The translations under genes were made by a program, and so were the position numbers. Below the pieces are notes generated by a model, which saw only the letters and a program-made list of their open reading frames with translations, made no database searches and was not told the origin of the DNA. 64,000 bases of DNA. It comes from Bacillota bacterium (GTDB taxonomy: Bacteria > Bacillota > Bacilli > Desulfuribacillales > Desulfuribacillaceae). Below are positions 52,350 through 62,054 of this stretch, piece by piece; the stretch's first letter is position 1, and every line of letters starts with the position of its first letter. The stretch covers positions 1 through 64,000 of the forward strand of contig JAEWFW010000022.1 of the NCBI GenBank assembly GCA_023388635.1, read 5' to 3'.

Positions 52350-52358
52350 TTGTCGCAA
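52350..52358 (+). promoter_or_regulatory. Spo0A-box-like site upstream of spoIIE
   Basis: TTGTCGCAA matches the 0A box TTTGTCGAA at most positions and lies about 35 bases upstream of the predicted -35 of spoIIE. A second, reverse-strand box-like sequence (TTTGTCACAA) overlaps the -35 at 52382-52391. Confidence 0.5.
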
Positions 52359-52383
52359 AAAATTGTTGAGTGGATTCCGCATT

Positions 52384-52416
52384 GTGACAAATTTCTAGAA
52401 TGACAGCTTTTATAAT
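52384..52416 (+). promoter_or_regulatory. Spo0A-dependent-type promoter of spoIIE (21-base spacer)
   Basis: GTGACA (52384-52389), one base off the -35 consensus, and perfect TATAAT (52411-52416) are separated by 21 bases instead of 17. This same unusual spacing is known for B. subtilis spoIIE, where Spo0A-P is needed to activate the promoter. Confidence 0.6.
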
Positions 52417-52446
52417 AGGGGTACCAAATAGCTGAGGGGTGTTTTT

Positions 52447-54885
52447 ATGCTTACGAAAATCATTGATGGGAAATCCTTGCGAGGGACGTTGGACTCGATG
52501 AGCGGAAAAATGCGGGACATGCTCATATATAGTATCAATCATGGCATATTGATATATATTACAGGATTTCTATTGGGTAAGGCGCTGATACTAAATGATT
52601 TGGCTCCTTTTTCAATCGCCTTTTTCGCTGTCATGCTCATCCGTAGACCGGAGATCGCCAAGGTTCTGGCAATTATGATCGGTATCGGTTCACTGACGAT
52701 TGGGCTACAGCATGCAATCTATACCAGCATGTCCGTGGTATTACTGCTAAGTTGCTATAATTACTTTGAGAAACGGGAAAAGATAGATATCTCGATGATT
52801 CCCTATCAAGTGTTGCTTGTCACATTTATCAGTAAAATAGGCATTCTATATTGGATCAACGAAATATCAAGTTATTCACTGGTATTGGCGGGATTGGAGA
52901 GCAGCTTGGCATTGTTACTAACGTTAATCTTTACGCAAGCAGTGCCGATTATTTTCGGCAGGTTGGCACCGCGGATTTTGCGCAATGAGGAGATTATCTG
53001 TGCGTTTATTCTAGTGGCTTCTATCTTGATCGGGACAGGAAATTGGGTTTGGTACGGCGTTCATGTCGATCAGATTTTAGGCGGTTTAGTCATCATCTTA
53101 CTTGCACACGCTGGCGGAGCCGGTATTGGTGCGGCAGTCGGCGTCGTCATAGGGTTGATCATGAGTTTGGCGAATCCGATCCTGATTACACAAATGGCGA
53201 CATTAGCGTTTACCGGATTGCTTGCCGGATTGCTGCGTGAGGGCAAAAAAGTTTTTGTCATGGTGGGCTTCTTTATTGGCTATATTGCTTTGACAATTTA
53301 TATGAGACCGGATATCGAATTATTACCTGTGTTCGTAGAAGTCTTCTCTATATTTTTCTTATTTTCGATTACACCTAAAAGTGTGACCAATTATATTATG
53401 GGCTTGATTCCGGGAACCGCCATCAATATGTGGAATCAAATCGAATATAAAAACAAAGTAAAGGAGTTGGTAGCAGGGAAAGTCAATCGGTACGGACGGA
53501 TGCTGGACGAACTGGCAAGTACTTTTACGCTGCGCAAGACAAAAAGGGAGCAAGAAAGCGATTTTCACCGTTTTGTTCAACATGCGGCAGATACAGGCTG
53601 TCGCGCGTGTCACCGTCATCAAAAGTGCTGGGGTGATGAATCGTATCGGACGTATCAAGGGTTCTCCGATATGTTTATCAGTTTCGAATTAGGGAATATG
53701 ATCAGTCCACAGACGATGCCGCAGGAGATAGGCAGTAAATGTATTGATAAAAAGCGTTTGATTGATGTGCTTCATCAGGAGTTCCAAGTGTTTCGGAAAG
53801 AATATTATTGGAAGGGGCAAGTGGAGGAGTGTAGAGGTCTGCTGTCCGAGCAATTACGGGGGATTTCCAATGTCATGGAACAATTGTCTTCGGAGATTGT
53901 CAAAGACGGATTGGGGTTTTCTAAGCAGGAAGTTGAAATCAGCAGGGCGATGGAAAGTTTAGGCTTGGCAATCCAGAGCACACAAATTATTAATTTGGAT
54001 AAGGGACAAATCGAAATCCATGTGACGAAAAACGGATGTCGTCAACGGGATGAATGTGTGAAAGTATTGGCACCGATGATCGCCGACATCGTCGGAGAAA
54101 ATATATCGATTCGGGACAAAAAGGGGTGTAATTGTGAAAACGGGGACTGCTCGATTGTGTTAGCGTCGGCGCCTGTATATGATGTAGAATACGGATTCGT
54201 ATCAATTGGTAAAGGAGGCACGTTTATTTCCGGAGACAGCTATGAGGGTGTTGATCTGGGGAATGGTAAATATGTGTTGGCAATTAGCGATGGCATGGGA
54301 AATGGACAGCGAGCGCGGGAAGAAAGCCAGGCGGCGATTAAGTTGCTGAAAACGCTATTACAGGCAGGTCTTTCAGAGGACACGGCAATTAAGACAGTGA
54401 ATGCGGCTTTAATGTTGCGCTCGACGGAAGAGATGTTCGCCACACTCGATTTGGCATTTATCAATCTGTTCACTGGTGAGACGAAATTTATGAAAGTCGG
54501 GTCTTCACCGAGCTTCGTCAAATCGCAAGCGACTGTCGATATGATTACCAGTCGAAGTTTGCCTGTGGGAATTCTGCAGGAGATACAATATTCGTTGGAA
54601 AAGAAGGTGTTAAAGCAGGGAGATATTATTGTCATGTTATCTGATGGGATTCTCGACTCTATTAAACACGTAAATAATAGAGAAGAATGGTTGCAAAGAA
54701 TTATCGGACAAATCAGTTGCGATGATCCACAGGAAATCGCAGATGTGATCGTCGAAAAAGTGCTGCGTTTTAATAACCATGAGGTAACTGATGATACGAC
54801 GATTCTCGTCGCTAAGGTCATGCCTTACCAAGCACAATGGGCGGCAATTCCTGTACCGGGAATTAAGAAATTGGCGACGGCATAG
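52447..54885 (+). CDS. spoIIE: Stage II sporulation protein E (SpoIIE)
   Basis: An 812-residue membrane phosphatase. The first 320 residues hold about ten membrane helices. A central domain with cysteine and histidine pairs (CRACHRHQKCW) follows, and the last 220 residues are a PP2C domain with YVLAISDGMGNGQRARE and ITSRSLPVGIL as well as VMLSDGILDS. SpoIIE dephosphorylates SpoIIAA to release sigma-F in the forespore and helps polar septation. The 21-base-spaced promoter and 0A boxes upstream point to Spo0A control. Confidence 0.97.
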   Translation: MLTKIIDGKSLRGTLDSMSGKMRDMLIYSINHGILIYITGFLLGKALILNDLAPFSIAFFAVMLIRRPEIAKVLAIMIGIGSLTIGLQHAIYTSMSVVLLLSCYNYFEKREKIDISMIPYQVLLVTFISKIGILYWINEISSYSLVLAGLESSLALLLTLIFTQAVPIIFGRLAPRILRNEEIICAFILVASILIGTGNWVWYGVHVDQILGGLVIILLAHAGGAGIGAAVGVVIGLIMSLANPILITQMATLAFTGLLAGLLREGKKVFVMVGFFIGYIALTIYMRPDIELLPVFVEVFSIFFLFSITPKSVTNYIMGLIPGTAINMWNQIEYKNKVKELVAGKVNRYGRMLDELASTFTLRKTKREQESDFHRFVQHAADTGCRACHRHQKCWGDESYRTYQGFSDMFISFELGNMISPQTMPQEIGSKCIDKKRLIDVLHQEFQVFRKEYYWKGQVEECRGLLSEQLRGISNVMEQLSSEIVKDGLGFSKQEVEISRAMESLGLAIQSTQIINLDKGQIEIHVTKNGCRQRDECVKVLAPMIADIVGENISIRDKKGCNCENGDCSIVLASAPVYDVEYGFVSIGKGGTFISGDSYEGVDLGNGKYVLAISDGMGNGQRAREESQAAIKLLKTLLQAGLSEDTAIKTVNAALMLRSTEEMFATLDLAFINLFTGETKFMKVGSSPSFVKSQATVDMITSRSLPVGILQEIQYSLEKKVLKQGDIIVMLSDGILDSIKHVNNREEWLQRIIGQISCDDPQEIADVIVEKVLRFNNHEVTDDTTILVAKVMPYQAQWAAIPVPGIKKLATA

Positions 54886-55003
54886 AACGGTATCAAAAGG
54901 AATCTTGTTTTTAGATGTAAGGGAATTTTGCGAGATCAGGTTTATTTTGATAGATTCGGGGCATAATGAGATGCTAAAGAGTTTAATTTGGAGGTATCTT
55001 ATT

Positions 55004-55690
55004 ATGGCAGAAATGAAGCAAGTATTACTCATTACTGACGGATGTTCGAATATTGGTCCTGATCCTGTAGAAGTGGCGCGGCAACTGGCACAAGAAAATA
55101 TTGTCGTCAATGTCGTAGGGATTGTCGACCACGGTATGATCGGGCAAAAAGGTATCGCAGAGGTACAGGCAATTGCCAAGGCAGGTAATGGATTATGTGA
55201 AGTCGTCAAAAGCCAGGATTTGAGTTATACGGTACAAGCGGTGACACAACAAGCACTCAATCTTACGATCGAGCATGTCGTCAATCGGCAGTTGACGCAA
55301 ATGCTTGGTGACAGTAGGGGGATCCAAGCGTTGGCACCGGTGAATCGCGGAGAAGTTGTGGAATTTATGGAAGATTTAAGCGAGCGTTCCCCATTAAAGG
55401 TTGTGTTGCTCATAGATGTCAGTGCCAGTATGAAGCAGAAGATGAAATCCGTTGAAGAGGCGATCTATAATCTATCATTGAGTTTGCAGGCACGCACAGG
55501 CGATAGCGAAATTGCCGTGCTAGCGTTCCCGGGGAATATGCAGGAGCATACGCAAGTATTATCGAAGTTCACGACAGAGCCGGGGCTGGTCATTGAACTG
55601 TGCTCTAGCTTACAGACGCGTGGCGCAACCCCGACGGGACCGGCATTGATGGCAGCACAAAACGTACTGGATGCCAACTATGTTATATGA
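55004..55690 (+). CDS. yabS: VWA-domain protein YabS
   Basis: A 228-residue protein from ATG 55004 behind TTTGGAGG. It contains a von Willebrand factor A fold with the MIDAS motif DVSASM (about residue 138) and TGPALMA later. The N-terminal 80 residues look like another VWA-like half (LLITDGCSNIGPDPVEVARQ). The gene lies between spoIIE and yabT as in B. subtilis and overlaps yabT by 20 bases. Its role in sporulation is not known. Confidence 0.88.
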   Translation: MAEMKQVLLITDGCSNIGPDPVEVARQLAQENIVVNVVGIVDHGMIGQKGIAEVQAIAKAGNGLCEVVKSQDLSYTVQAVTQQALNLTIEHVVNRQLTQMLGDSRGIQALAPVNRGEVVEFMEDLSERSPLKVVLLIDVSASMKQKMKSVEEAIYNLSLSLQARTGDSEIAVLAFPGNMQEHTQVLSKFTTEPGLVIELCSSLQTRGATPTGPALMAAQNVLDANYVI

Positions 55691-56588
55691 CGGTATGATT
55701 ATTAAGGGACTCTGGTATGGTAATACTTACAGAGTTCATAAGGAATTAGGCAGGGGAGCCATCGGCATCGTCTATCTTGTGGAAAATTTACAGACATTAC
55801 AACTGTGTGCGATGAAAATCTCTCAATCTTTGCAGATGACATCAGGAGAATATGTTCGTTTGAAGACGATTCAACAAGAGGTTCAAAGTGGGCACTTTGG
55901 GCCTCTTTTGTATGAGATGGATGATCTGCAAATACATGGTCAGCAGTATCATTATTACACGATGGAATATATTCATGGACAGACATTGGAACGTGTGCTG
56001 CGGATATCACGTGGCGGTAAGCGTGCGCGCAGGCGCCAATTGCGATACATAGGGCAAATTTTATCGTATCTGCAAGCCATACATCAGAAAGGCTATGTAT
56101 TCGCAGACGTCAAAGCGGAAAACATCATGCTTGAATATTCGCAGGATCGCATTCGTTTTATTGATTTCGGAGGTGTCGTAGCTGTAGGGAAGATGGTAAA
56201 ACAGTATTCCGCACTATACGACCGAGGCTGTTGGAAGATGGGAGGCAGGAAAGCGGACTATCGGTATGACTTGTTTGCGGTGGGAATTTTATTGGTACAG
56301 ATATTTGTACCACACGGCGTTCTGTTAAAGGCGCAAAAAAGTGCTAACCCGATGGATGTACTGTATGATATAATACACAGGGAATTACCGCTGTATTTAC
56401 GACCGATCTGTATTAAAGCTTTTTGCGGGCAATACCGGACAACAGGCGAGATGTGTCGGGAAGTGCAGAACGCGGAAAGGCACGGCGGCAGAAGATTTTG
56501 GCGCCTGTCGAAAATTGACTGTGCTTTTTGGGGCTCGCTTGTCTTTATGCTCAGCACAGTGATTTACATTATGGTAATGACGAAATAA
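55671..56588 (+). CDS. yabT: Serine/threonine protein kinase YabT
   Basis: A 305-residue Hanks-type kinase with a C-terminal membrane helix (about residues 283-302). The glycine loop is ELGRGAIGIVY, the ATP lysine lies in CAMKIS, the catalytic loop is FADVKAENIML (Asp-x-Lys...Asn, in place of the usual HRD) and DFG is IDFGGV. In B. subtilis YabT is a DNA-activated sporulation kinase that phosphorylates RecA. Its ATG at 55671 or 55680 lies inside yabS, with no clear ribosome-binding site, so coupling is likely. Confidence 0.9.
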   Translation: MPTMLYDGMIIKGLWYGNTYRVHKELGRGAIGIVYLVENLQTLQLCAMKISQSLQMTSGEYVRLKTIQQEVQSGHFGPLLYEMDDLQIHGQQYHYYTMEYIHGQTLERVLRISRGGKRARRRQLRYIGQILSYLQAIHQKGYVFADVKAENIMLEYSQDRIRFIDFGGVVAVGKMVKQYSALYDRGCWKMGGRKADYRYDLFAVGILLVQIFVPHGVLLKAQKSANPMDVLYDIIHRELPLYLRPICIKAFCGQYRTTGEMCREVQNAERHGGRRFWRLSKIDCAFWGSLVFMLSTVIYIMVMTK

Positions 56589-56621
56589 CGTATATTATAT
56601 TGAGATTGGCAGGATGGGTGT

Positions 56622-57386
56622 ATGCAGAACATGTGCTGTGATCATGATAAAACGATGGAGCTTTGTCAGTTGGCAGGTCGGATTATGTTATCGGCAGGCG
56701 GTGAGACATATCGCGTAGAGGATACAATCAGTCGCATAGCCATAGCATGTGGTACCAAAGCGGAGAGCTATGTTACGCCCACAGGTATTTTTATTACGCT
56801 GTATGACGGGGATAATAAAGCGAGTACGGCGGTGACGCGCGTCACGCATCGGACGATCAATCTTGATCAGGTGACGGCGGTCAATGGTATTTCCCGGGAT
56901 CTCTTTATGGGAAGTATTGGATCGGAAGAAGCGTATCGGATGCTGCATAATATTGCCAATGCACCACCGGGATACTCATCACTGTTTATCAATGTGTGCG
57001 CGGGGATTGCCAGTGGAAGTTTCGCTTATTTATTTGGCGGCACATTGATCGATGTAGTGCTTGCCGGAATTACGGGCACATTCGTCAATATCATCTTTAA
57101 TTTTTTCTTAAACCGTCAAGCGACGGTATTTCTATCGACATTTATCGCAGCGCTGTTTGCCGGGATTGTCGCATTGGTTGCAGCGATACCAGGCCTGGCT
57201 ATTCAGCCTGATAAAATTATTATCGGCGGTATCATGCCGTTATTGCCGGGAGTTGCGTTAACAAACGGCGTCAGGGATATGATAGCCGGCGATTTGGTTT
57301 CCGGAGTCGCCAGAACGGTAGAAGCGATTTTGATTGCGGCGGCGATTGCTGTCGGTGTCATTATTGTTCTGGCATTCGTCATATAG
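56622..57386 (+). CDS. ThrE-type threonine/serine exporter, large half (YjjP-like)
   Basis: A 254-residue protein. A cytosolic N-terminal part (LAGRIMLSAGGETYRVEDTI, then YVTPTGIFITLYD) is followed by five membrane helices (residues about 115-250), the usual ThrE_N/YjjP layout. It works with the small YjjB-like subunit encoded 96 bases downstream. Substrates in known members are threonine, serine or dicarboxylates; none can be picked here. It is not part of the B. subtilis gene order. Confidence 0.88.
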   Translation: MQNMCCDHDKTMELCQLAGRIMLSAGGETYRVEDTISRIAIACGTKAESYVTPTGIFITLYDGDNKASTAVTRVTHRTINLDQVTAVNGISRDLFMGSIGSEEAYRMLHNIANAPPGYSSLFINVCAGIASGSFAYLFGGTLIDVVLAGITGTFVNIIFNFFLNRQATVFLSTFIAALFAGIVALVAAIPGLAIQPDKIIIGGIMPLLPGVALTNGVRDMIAGDLVSGVARTVEAILIAAAIAVGVIIVLAFVI

Positions 57387-57482
57387 ATTCGCTTGTCAGA
57401 GCGAAGGATGCCATAAAATAGAGCAGAAAGAATATACTTTATCCGATGACTAACACTTTATTGATGAGAGGATGACCTTGAT

Positions 57483-57950
57483 ATGGAACTGGTATTTGAG
57501 GTTCCTTTTGCTTTTTTAGCGGCGGCGGGGTTCGCAGTGCTGTTTTACGCGCCGAAGAAATGCCTAATGGCAAGTGGTTGTATCGGGGCATTTGGGTGGA
57601 TCGTCAATCGTCTTCTGGGGATGCTGGATATACCGATGATTGTGACCGTTTTCATAGCGGCTATTGTCGTGGCGGCAGCCAGCGAATGGATGGCGCGCTA
57701 TTACAAAACGCCGGTGACGGTGTTTGCCATATCGGCAATTGTTCCGCTTGTTCCCGGAAGTTTGGCGTATTCGACGATGTACAGTTTGGCTGAGGGGAAC
57801 TACTATGACGGAGTAACCCTTGGGAGCAAGACATTTCTGGTGGCAGGTTCGATTGCTGCGGGTCTCGTATTTGTCGGGGCGATTGCACGTACAATAAAAT
57901 ATCGGAGTGGGCAACATGTCGCAGAATCTATTGTCGACTATAAAAAATAA
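57483..57950 (+). CDS. ThrE-type exporter, small half (YjjB-like)
   Basis: A 155-residue membrane protein with four or five helices and the motif VPLVPGSLAYSTMYSLAEGNY, characteristic of the ThrE_2/YjjB family. It complements the larger upstream half. Its last 35 bases overlap the start of tilS, so the exporter genes and tilS are read from one transcript. Confidence 0.88.
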   Translation: MELVFEVPFAFLAAAGFAVLFYAPKKCLMASGCIGAFGWIVNRLLGMLDIPMIVTVFIAAIVVAAASEWMARYYKTPVTVFAISAIVPLVPGSLAYSTMYSLAEGNYYDGVTLGSKTFLVAGSIAAGLVFVGAIARTIKYRSGQHVAESIVDYKK

Positions 57951-59322
57951 TATTATAAGTTTACAGGGGCAACGCGTGATTGTCGGCGTTTCAGGCGGTG
58001 CCGACTCTATGGCGCTACTCGGTTGTTTGCGGCAATTGGCGGATGAATTGGCACTCAGTGTTGTAGTCGCTCATCTTGAACACGGATTCAGAGGGCAAGC
58101 GAGTATAGAGGATGCCAAATACGTCGAACAATACTGTGCGGCACATGACATTGCATTTGAGATGAAGTCGGTGAATATGCCGGAAATTATAGCCGGTGCC
58201 AAAGGCTCTTCCCAGGAGTTATCGCGGGAAGTGCGGTATTCTTGGTATCGGGAGCTGACAATCAAATATCAGACTCCGTACGTGCTGCTTGGGCATCACC
58301 GCGACGATCAGGTAGAAACGATTATTATGCGCATGATACAGGGAACTTCGATATCAGGGCTTGCAGGAATGAATATGTATCAACAACGTATGGGGATGAC
58401 GATTGTCCGTCCGTTGCTGGAAGTTACAAAGGAGCAGCTCATACGGCACTGTCGCGAGATGGGAATTGTCCCCAGAGAAGATAGTTCCAACTACGATAAT
58501 AAATATTTGCGCAATCGTGTGCGCAATCAGCTTTTGCCGTTATTAGAGGAGCAGTACAATCCGAATGTGGCACAAGCGTTGCTGAATTTGGCAAATTTGG
58601 CGCGGGAGGACAGCGACTTCATCGAACAGCATGTCGGAGAAGTGTTTGCCGATATTGTGACGGAGGTTACAGCCAATCAACAATACAAAATCGAAAGAAA
58701 ACAAATAAGAAACTTGCATCCTGCTTTACAAAGTAGAGTTATTTTATTAATATTATATTATCTTAAAAGCGATACACGATTTGAAAAAAAACACATACAT
58801 ATAGTGATAGACTGGATTAACGAACCTTTTTCCGGAGGAATTCTGCAACTTGCGAAGGATATCGTAGTCGTTCGCGAGGCAGAGTACGTTCTCATCACAT
58901 ATCGGGAATTTTTGGATAGTCGGGCTTTGGAAGAACCTTTATTGTTGCCTTTAGGCGAAAGGATTGAGTTGCCTGACGGCGGTTATTTGTTTGCGGATGT
59001 AGTGGCAGTGGATGATGTACAAGAATTGCCTGTATCTGACATGCTGGTAAAGTTTGATGCCGATCAACTGCACAATCAGCAGATATATTGCCGGGGCAGG
59101 CAAGATGGTGATCGTATGAGCATTTGGGGTATGAAAGGCAGTAAAAAGGTGAAAAATATCTTTATTGATGCCAAAATCCCCGCTCATGAGCGTAACCGGA
59201 TCCCTGTCATTGTCGCCGGTGAAGAGATTATTTGGCTGGCTGGCATTCAGCGAAGCAGTTGCGCACCTGTGACAGAAGCGACAAAAAGGGTATTCTATTT
59301 GGAGTATAAGAAGAAGCAGTAG
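57916..59322 (+). CDS. tilS: tRNA(Ile)-lysidine synthetase
   Basis: A 468-residue N-type ATP pyrophosphatase from ATG 57916, with GGAGTG six bases upstream. The PP-loop is VIVGVSGGADSMALL near residue 22. The substrate-binding LGHHRDDQVETIIMR and RNRVRNQLLPLLE motifs follow, and the C-terminal tRNA-binding domains are present. It converts C34 of tRNA-Ile(CAU) to lysidine. hpt and ftsH follow in the usual order. Confidence 0.95.
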   Translation: MSQNLLSTIKNNIISLQGQRVIVGVSGGADSMALLGCLRQLADELALSVVVAHLEHGFRGQASIEDAKYVEQYCAAHDIAFEMKSVNMPEIIAGAKGSSQELSREVRYSWYRELTIKYQTPYVLLGHHRDDQVETIIMRMIQGTSISGLAGMNMYQQRMGMTIVRPLLEVTKEQLIRHCREMGIVPREDSSNYDNKYLRNRVRNQLLPLLEEQYNPNVAQALLNLANLAREDSDFIEQHVGEVFADIVTEVTANQQYKIERKQIRNLHPALQSRVILLILYYLKSDTRFEKKHIHIVIDWINEPFSGGILQLAKDIVVVREAEYVLITYREFLDSRALEEPLLLPLGERIELPDGGYLFADVVAVDDVQELPVSDMLVKFDADQLHNQQIYCRGRQDGDRMSIWGMKGSKKVKNIFIDAKIPAHERNRIPVIVAGEEIIWLAGIQRSSCAPVTEATKRVFYLEYKKKQ

Positions 59323-59338
59323 CTATGGAGGAGAAAAC

Positions 59339-59884
59339 ATGGAAAAAGATATTTTGGAAATCGTCATCACAGAACAGCAGATTCAAGAAAAGATAGCAGA
59401 ATTAGGGAAGCAGCTCAGCGAAGAATATCGGGATAAAAATCCGCTATTTATTTGTGTTTTAAAAGGAGCCGTCATGTTTATGGGCGACTTGTTGAAACGT
59501 GTCACTGTGCCTGCTGAAATTGATTTTATGGCAGTTTCTTCTTATGGAACTTCAACGGAATCATCGGGAGTCGTTCGTATCGTCAAGGATCTTGACACCG
59601 AAGTCGCCGGAAGACACGTCGTTATTGTAGAAGATATTATTGATAGTGGGCTGACGCTTTCATATTTATGTGATTTATTGCGCAGAAGAAATTGTGCGTC
59701 TTTGAAGGTCGTCGCACTCTTGGATAAGCCGCTCAGAAGAAAAGCAGACATTGAGATTGGCTATAAGGGATTTGAAGTTCCTGACGCATTCCTCGTAGGA
59801 TACGGTTTGGACTATGCTGAGAAATACCGTAATATTCCTTATATTTTTATACCGAAACCAGAGGTGTATTCCTCCGACAACTAA
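59339..59884 (+). CDS. hpt: Hypoxanthine phosphoribosyltransferase
   Basis: A 181-residue enzyme with the PRPP motif VVIVEDIIDSGLTLSYL near residue 102 and the flexible-loop Ser-Tyr in FMAVSSYGTSTESSG. The purine-binding tail has PDAFLVGYGLDYAEKYR. It salvages hypoxanthine and guanine. The start has a GGAGG site seven bases upstream. The tilS-hpt-ftsH cluster is conserved. Confidence 0.96.
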   Translation: MEKDILEIVITEQQIQEKIAELGKQLSEEYRDKNPLFICVLKGAVMFMGDLLKRVTVPAEIDFMAVSSYGTSTESSGVVRIVKDLDTEVAGRHVVIVEDIIDSGLTLSYLCDLLRRRNCASLKVVALLDKPLRRKADIEIGYKGFEVPDAFLVGYGLDYAEKYRNIPYIFIPKPEVYSSDN

Positions 59885-59972
59885 CCGTCACTAAGATGCC
59901 TTCGTGGGAGATATATCCGACGGGCGCGCGAGTGGCGCTAAGTTTCTAGATAAGTGCACATTAAAGTTGCTC

Positions 59973-60001
59973 TTGTGGTTCGTGCTGTGGTAACATAGTA
60001 T
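59973..60001 (+). promoter_or_regulatory. Possible promoter of ftsH
   Basis: TTGTGG (59973-59978) and TAGTAT (59996-60001) are 17 bases apart, 46 bases before the ftsH start codon. The match is moderate. Confidence 0.4.
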
Positions 60002-60047
60002 TTGTATATTTTTTTGTATTTTGCGCAAATGGGAGGGGAGGCACGTT

Positions 60048-61955
60048 ATGAACCGTTTTGTTCGCAGTACAGCGTTTTATTTGCTAATAATCGTGGTGAC
60101 GGTGGGAATCTTCAACGTAATTGCATCTGATCGCCCTACTCTTGAAGAGTTAAAATATTCGGACTTTCGCCAGCATTTATCAAAAGGCGAAGTTTTAGAA
60201 GTGACGATTATTCCTGAGGGCTTGGCATATCGAGCAGAAGGGAAATTGGTAAGTGGGACGAATTATGTAGTATATTTACCTTGGACAGAAAAAATCACCG
60301 AGGAACTATTGCAGATCGGCGATTTCACTATGAAGCCGCAAGCGAGGGATTCCATATGGCTGAGTCTATTATCAGGGCTAATTCCGTTTATCATTATAGT
60401 CGTACTGTTTTTCTTCATCATGAATCAGTCCCAAGGCGGCGGAAATAAAGTGATGAATTTCGGCAAAAGCAAAGCGAAGCTGTATGCCGAAGACAAGAAG
60501 AAAGTTACGTTTAAAGATGTAGCCGGTGCTGATGAAGAGAAGGCAGAATTGGAGGAAATTGTCGATTACTTGAAAGATTCCTCTAAATTTGTTGCTGTGG
60601 GTGCGCGAATTCCTAAAGGGGTACTTTTATACGGACCTCCGGGAACAGGGAAAACTTTGATTGCTCGCGCCGTTGCCGGTGAGGCTGGGGTGCCGTTCTA
60701 CAGCATCAGTGGATCTGATTTTGTGGAAATGTTTGTCGGGGTTGGAGCGTCGCGCGTTCGTGATTTATTTGAAACGGCGAAGAAAAATGCTCCTTGCATC
60801 ATTTTCATCGATGAAATTGATGCAGTCGGTCGTCAGCGTGGAGCAGGACTTGGCGGCGGTCATGATGAACGCGAGCAGACATTAAACCAACTGTTGGTAG
60901 AGATGGATGGATTCGCAGAAAATAGTGGTATTATCATCATGGCAGCGACAAACAGACCGGATATTCTTGACCCGGCATTGTTGCGTCCGGGACGATTTGA
61001 CAGACAGATTACGATTGGCAGACCTGATGTAAAAGGTCGTGAAGAAATTCTTAAGGTACACGCAAAGAATAAACCTTTGGGTAAAGACATTGATTTGGGT
61101 GTTGTGGCAAGGCGTACGCCAGGATTTACTGGTGCCGATCTTGAGAACTTATTGAATGAAGCTGCGTTGTTGGCAGCAAGAAGATCAGTCACTAAAATTA
61201 CCAGTTCAGAAATTGAGGAAGCGATTGACCGAGTGATTGCCGGACCTTCTAAGAAAAGCCGTGTTATTAGTGATTTTGAAAAGAAAATTGTCGCATACCA
61301 TGAGGGTGGACATACGATTGTCGGTTTCCATCTGAAGCATGCGGATGCAGTGCATAAAGTATCTGTCGTACCGCGCGGCGGTGCCGGTGGATATACGGTG
61401 ATGCTTCCGAAGGAAGACCGTTATTTCATGACGCGCTCAGAGCTGCTTGACCGGATTACCGGTTTGCTTGCCGGACGTGTGGCGGAAGAAGTTGTTTTAG
61501 GTGAGATTTCTACAGGAGCGCATAATGACTTCCAACGAGCCACAGAATTAGCTCGCAGAATGGTCACCGAATTTGGTATGAGCAAATTGGGACCAATGCA
61601 GTATGGCCGCCATCAAGAGCAAGTTTTCTTAGGACGCGATATCAATACAGAGAAAAATTACAGTGATACAGTCGCCCATGAAATCGATTGCGAAATGCGT
61701 GGCATCATAGCGGAATGCTATGAACGTGCTAAGGAAATTCTGCAGACGAATTATGCACAATTAGAATTGATTGCGCAAGCATTGATGGAAAGAGAAACGC
61801 TGGAAGCGAAGGAAATTGAAATGCTGATCGAAAAAGGACACCTTGAAGATGAAAACGGCGTGAAAATTCATATCAATCAAGATCCTTCAAAGAAAGTAGA
61901 CAATGACTTGCAAGATACGGTATCGGGGACAGAAGACACGACCGAAAAACAGTAA
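60048..61955 (+). CDS. ftsH: ATP-dependent zinc metalloprotease FtsH
   Basis: A 635-residue membrane AAA protease from ATG 60048, behind GGGAGGGGAGG. Two membrane helices (residues about 7-25 and 105-125) flank an outer domain. The AAA module has GPPGTGKTLI, CIIFIDEIDAVGR and the second region of homology near ATNRPDILDPALLRPGRFD. The protease zinc motif reads HEGGH (about residue 422) rather than the usual HEAGH. It degrades membrane proteins and affects sporulation. Complete. Confidence 0.97.
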   Translation: MNRFVRSTAFYLLIIVVTVGIFNVIASDRPTLEELKYSDFRQHLSKGEVLEVTIIPEGLAYRAEGKLVSGTNYVVYLPWTEKITEELLQIGDFTMKPQARDSIWLSLLSGLIPFIIIVVLFFFIMNQSQGGGNKVMNFGKSKAKLYAEDKKKVTFKDVAGADEEKAELEEIVDYLKDSSKFVAVGARIPKGVLLYGPPGTGKTLIARAVAGEAGVPFYSISGSDFVEMFVGVGASRVRDLFETAKKNAPCIIFIDEIDAVGRQRGAGLGGGHDEREQTLNQLLVEMDGFAENSGIIIMAATNRPDILDPALLRPGRFDRQITIGRPDVKGREEILKVHAKNKPLGKDIDLGVVARRTPGFTGADLENLLNEAALLAARRSVTKITSSEIEEAIDRVIAGPSKKSRVISDFEKKIVAYHEGGHTIVGFHLKHADAVHKVSVVPRGGAGGYTVMLPKEDRYFMTRSELLDRITGLLAGRVAEEVVLGEISTGAHNDFQRATELARRMVTEFGMSKLGPMQYGRHQEQVFLGRDINTEKNYSDTVAHEIDCEMRGIIAECYERAKEILQTNYAQLELIAQALMERETLEAKEIEMLIEKGHLEDENGVKIHINQDPSKKVDNDLQDTVSGTEDTTEKQ

Positions 61956-61987
61956 TTCCATCGACGGATTACGGGAAAATGTGTGAG

Positions 61988-62018
61988 CAAGTGACCCATT
62001 AGTGGGTCACTTTTTTTA
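61988..62018 (+). terminator. Terminator of ftsH
   Basis: A 9-bp stem AAGTGACCC with GGGTCACTT is followed by a run of T residues, 33 bases after the ftsH stop. Confidence 0.88.
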
Positions 62019-62054
62019 TAGAAAGCGCAAGGACATTATGAAAGGAAGTGCACC

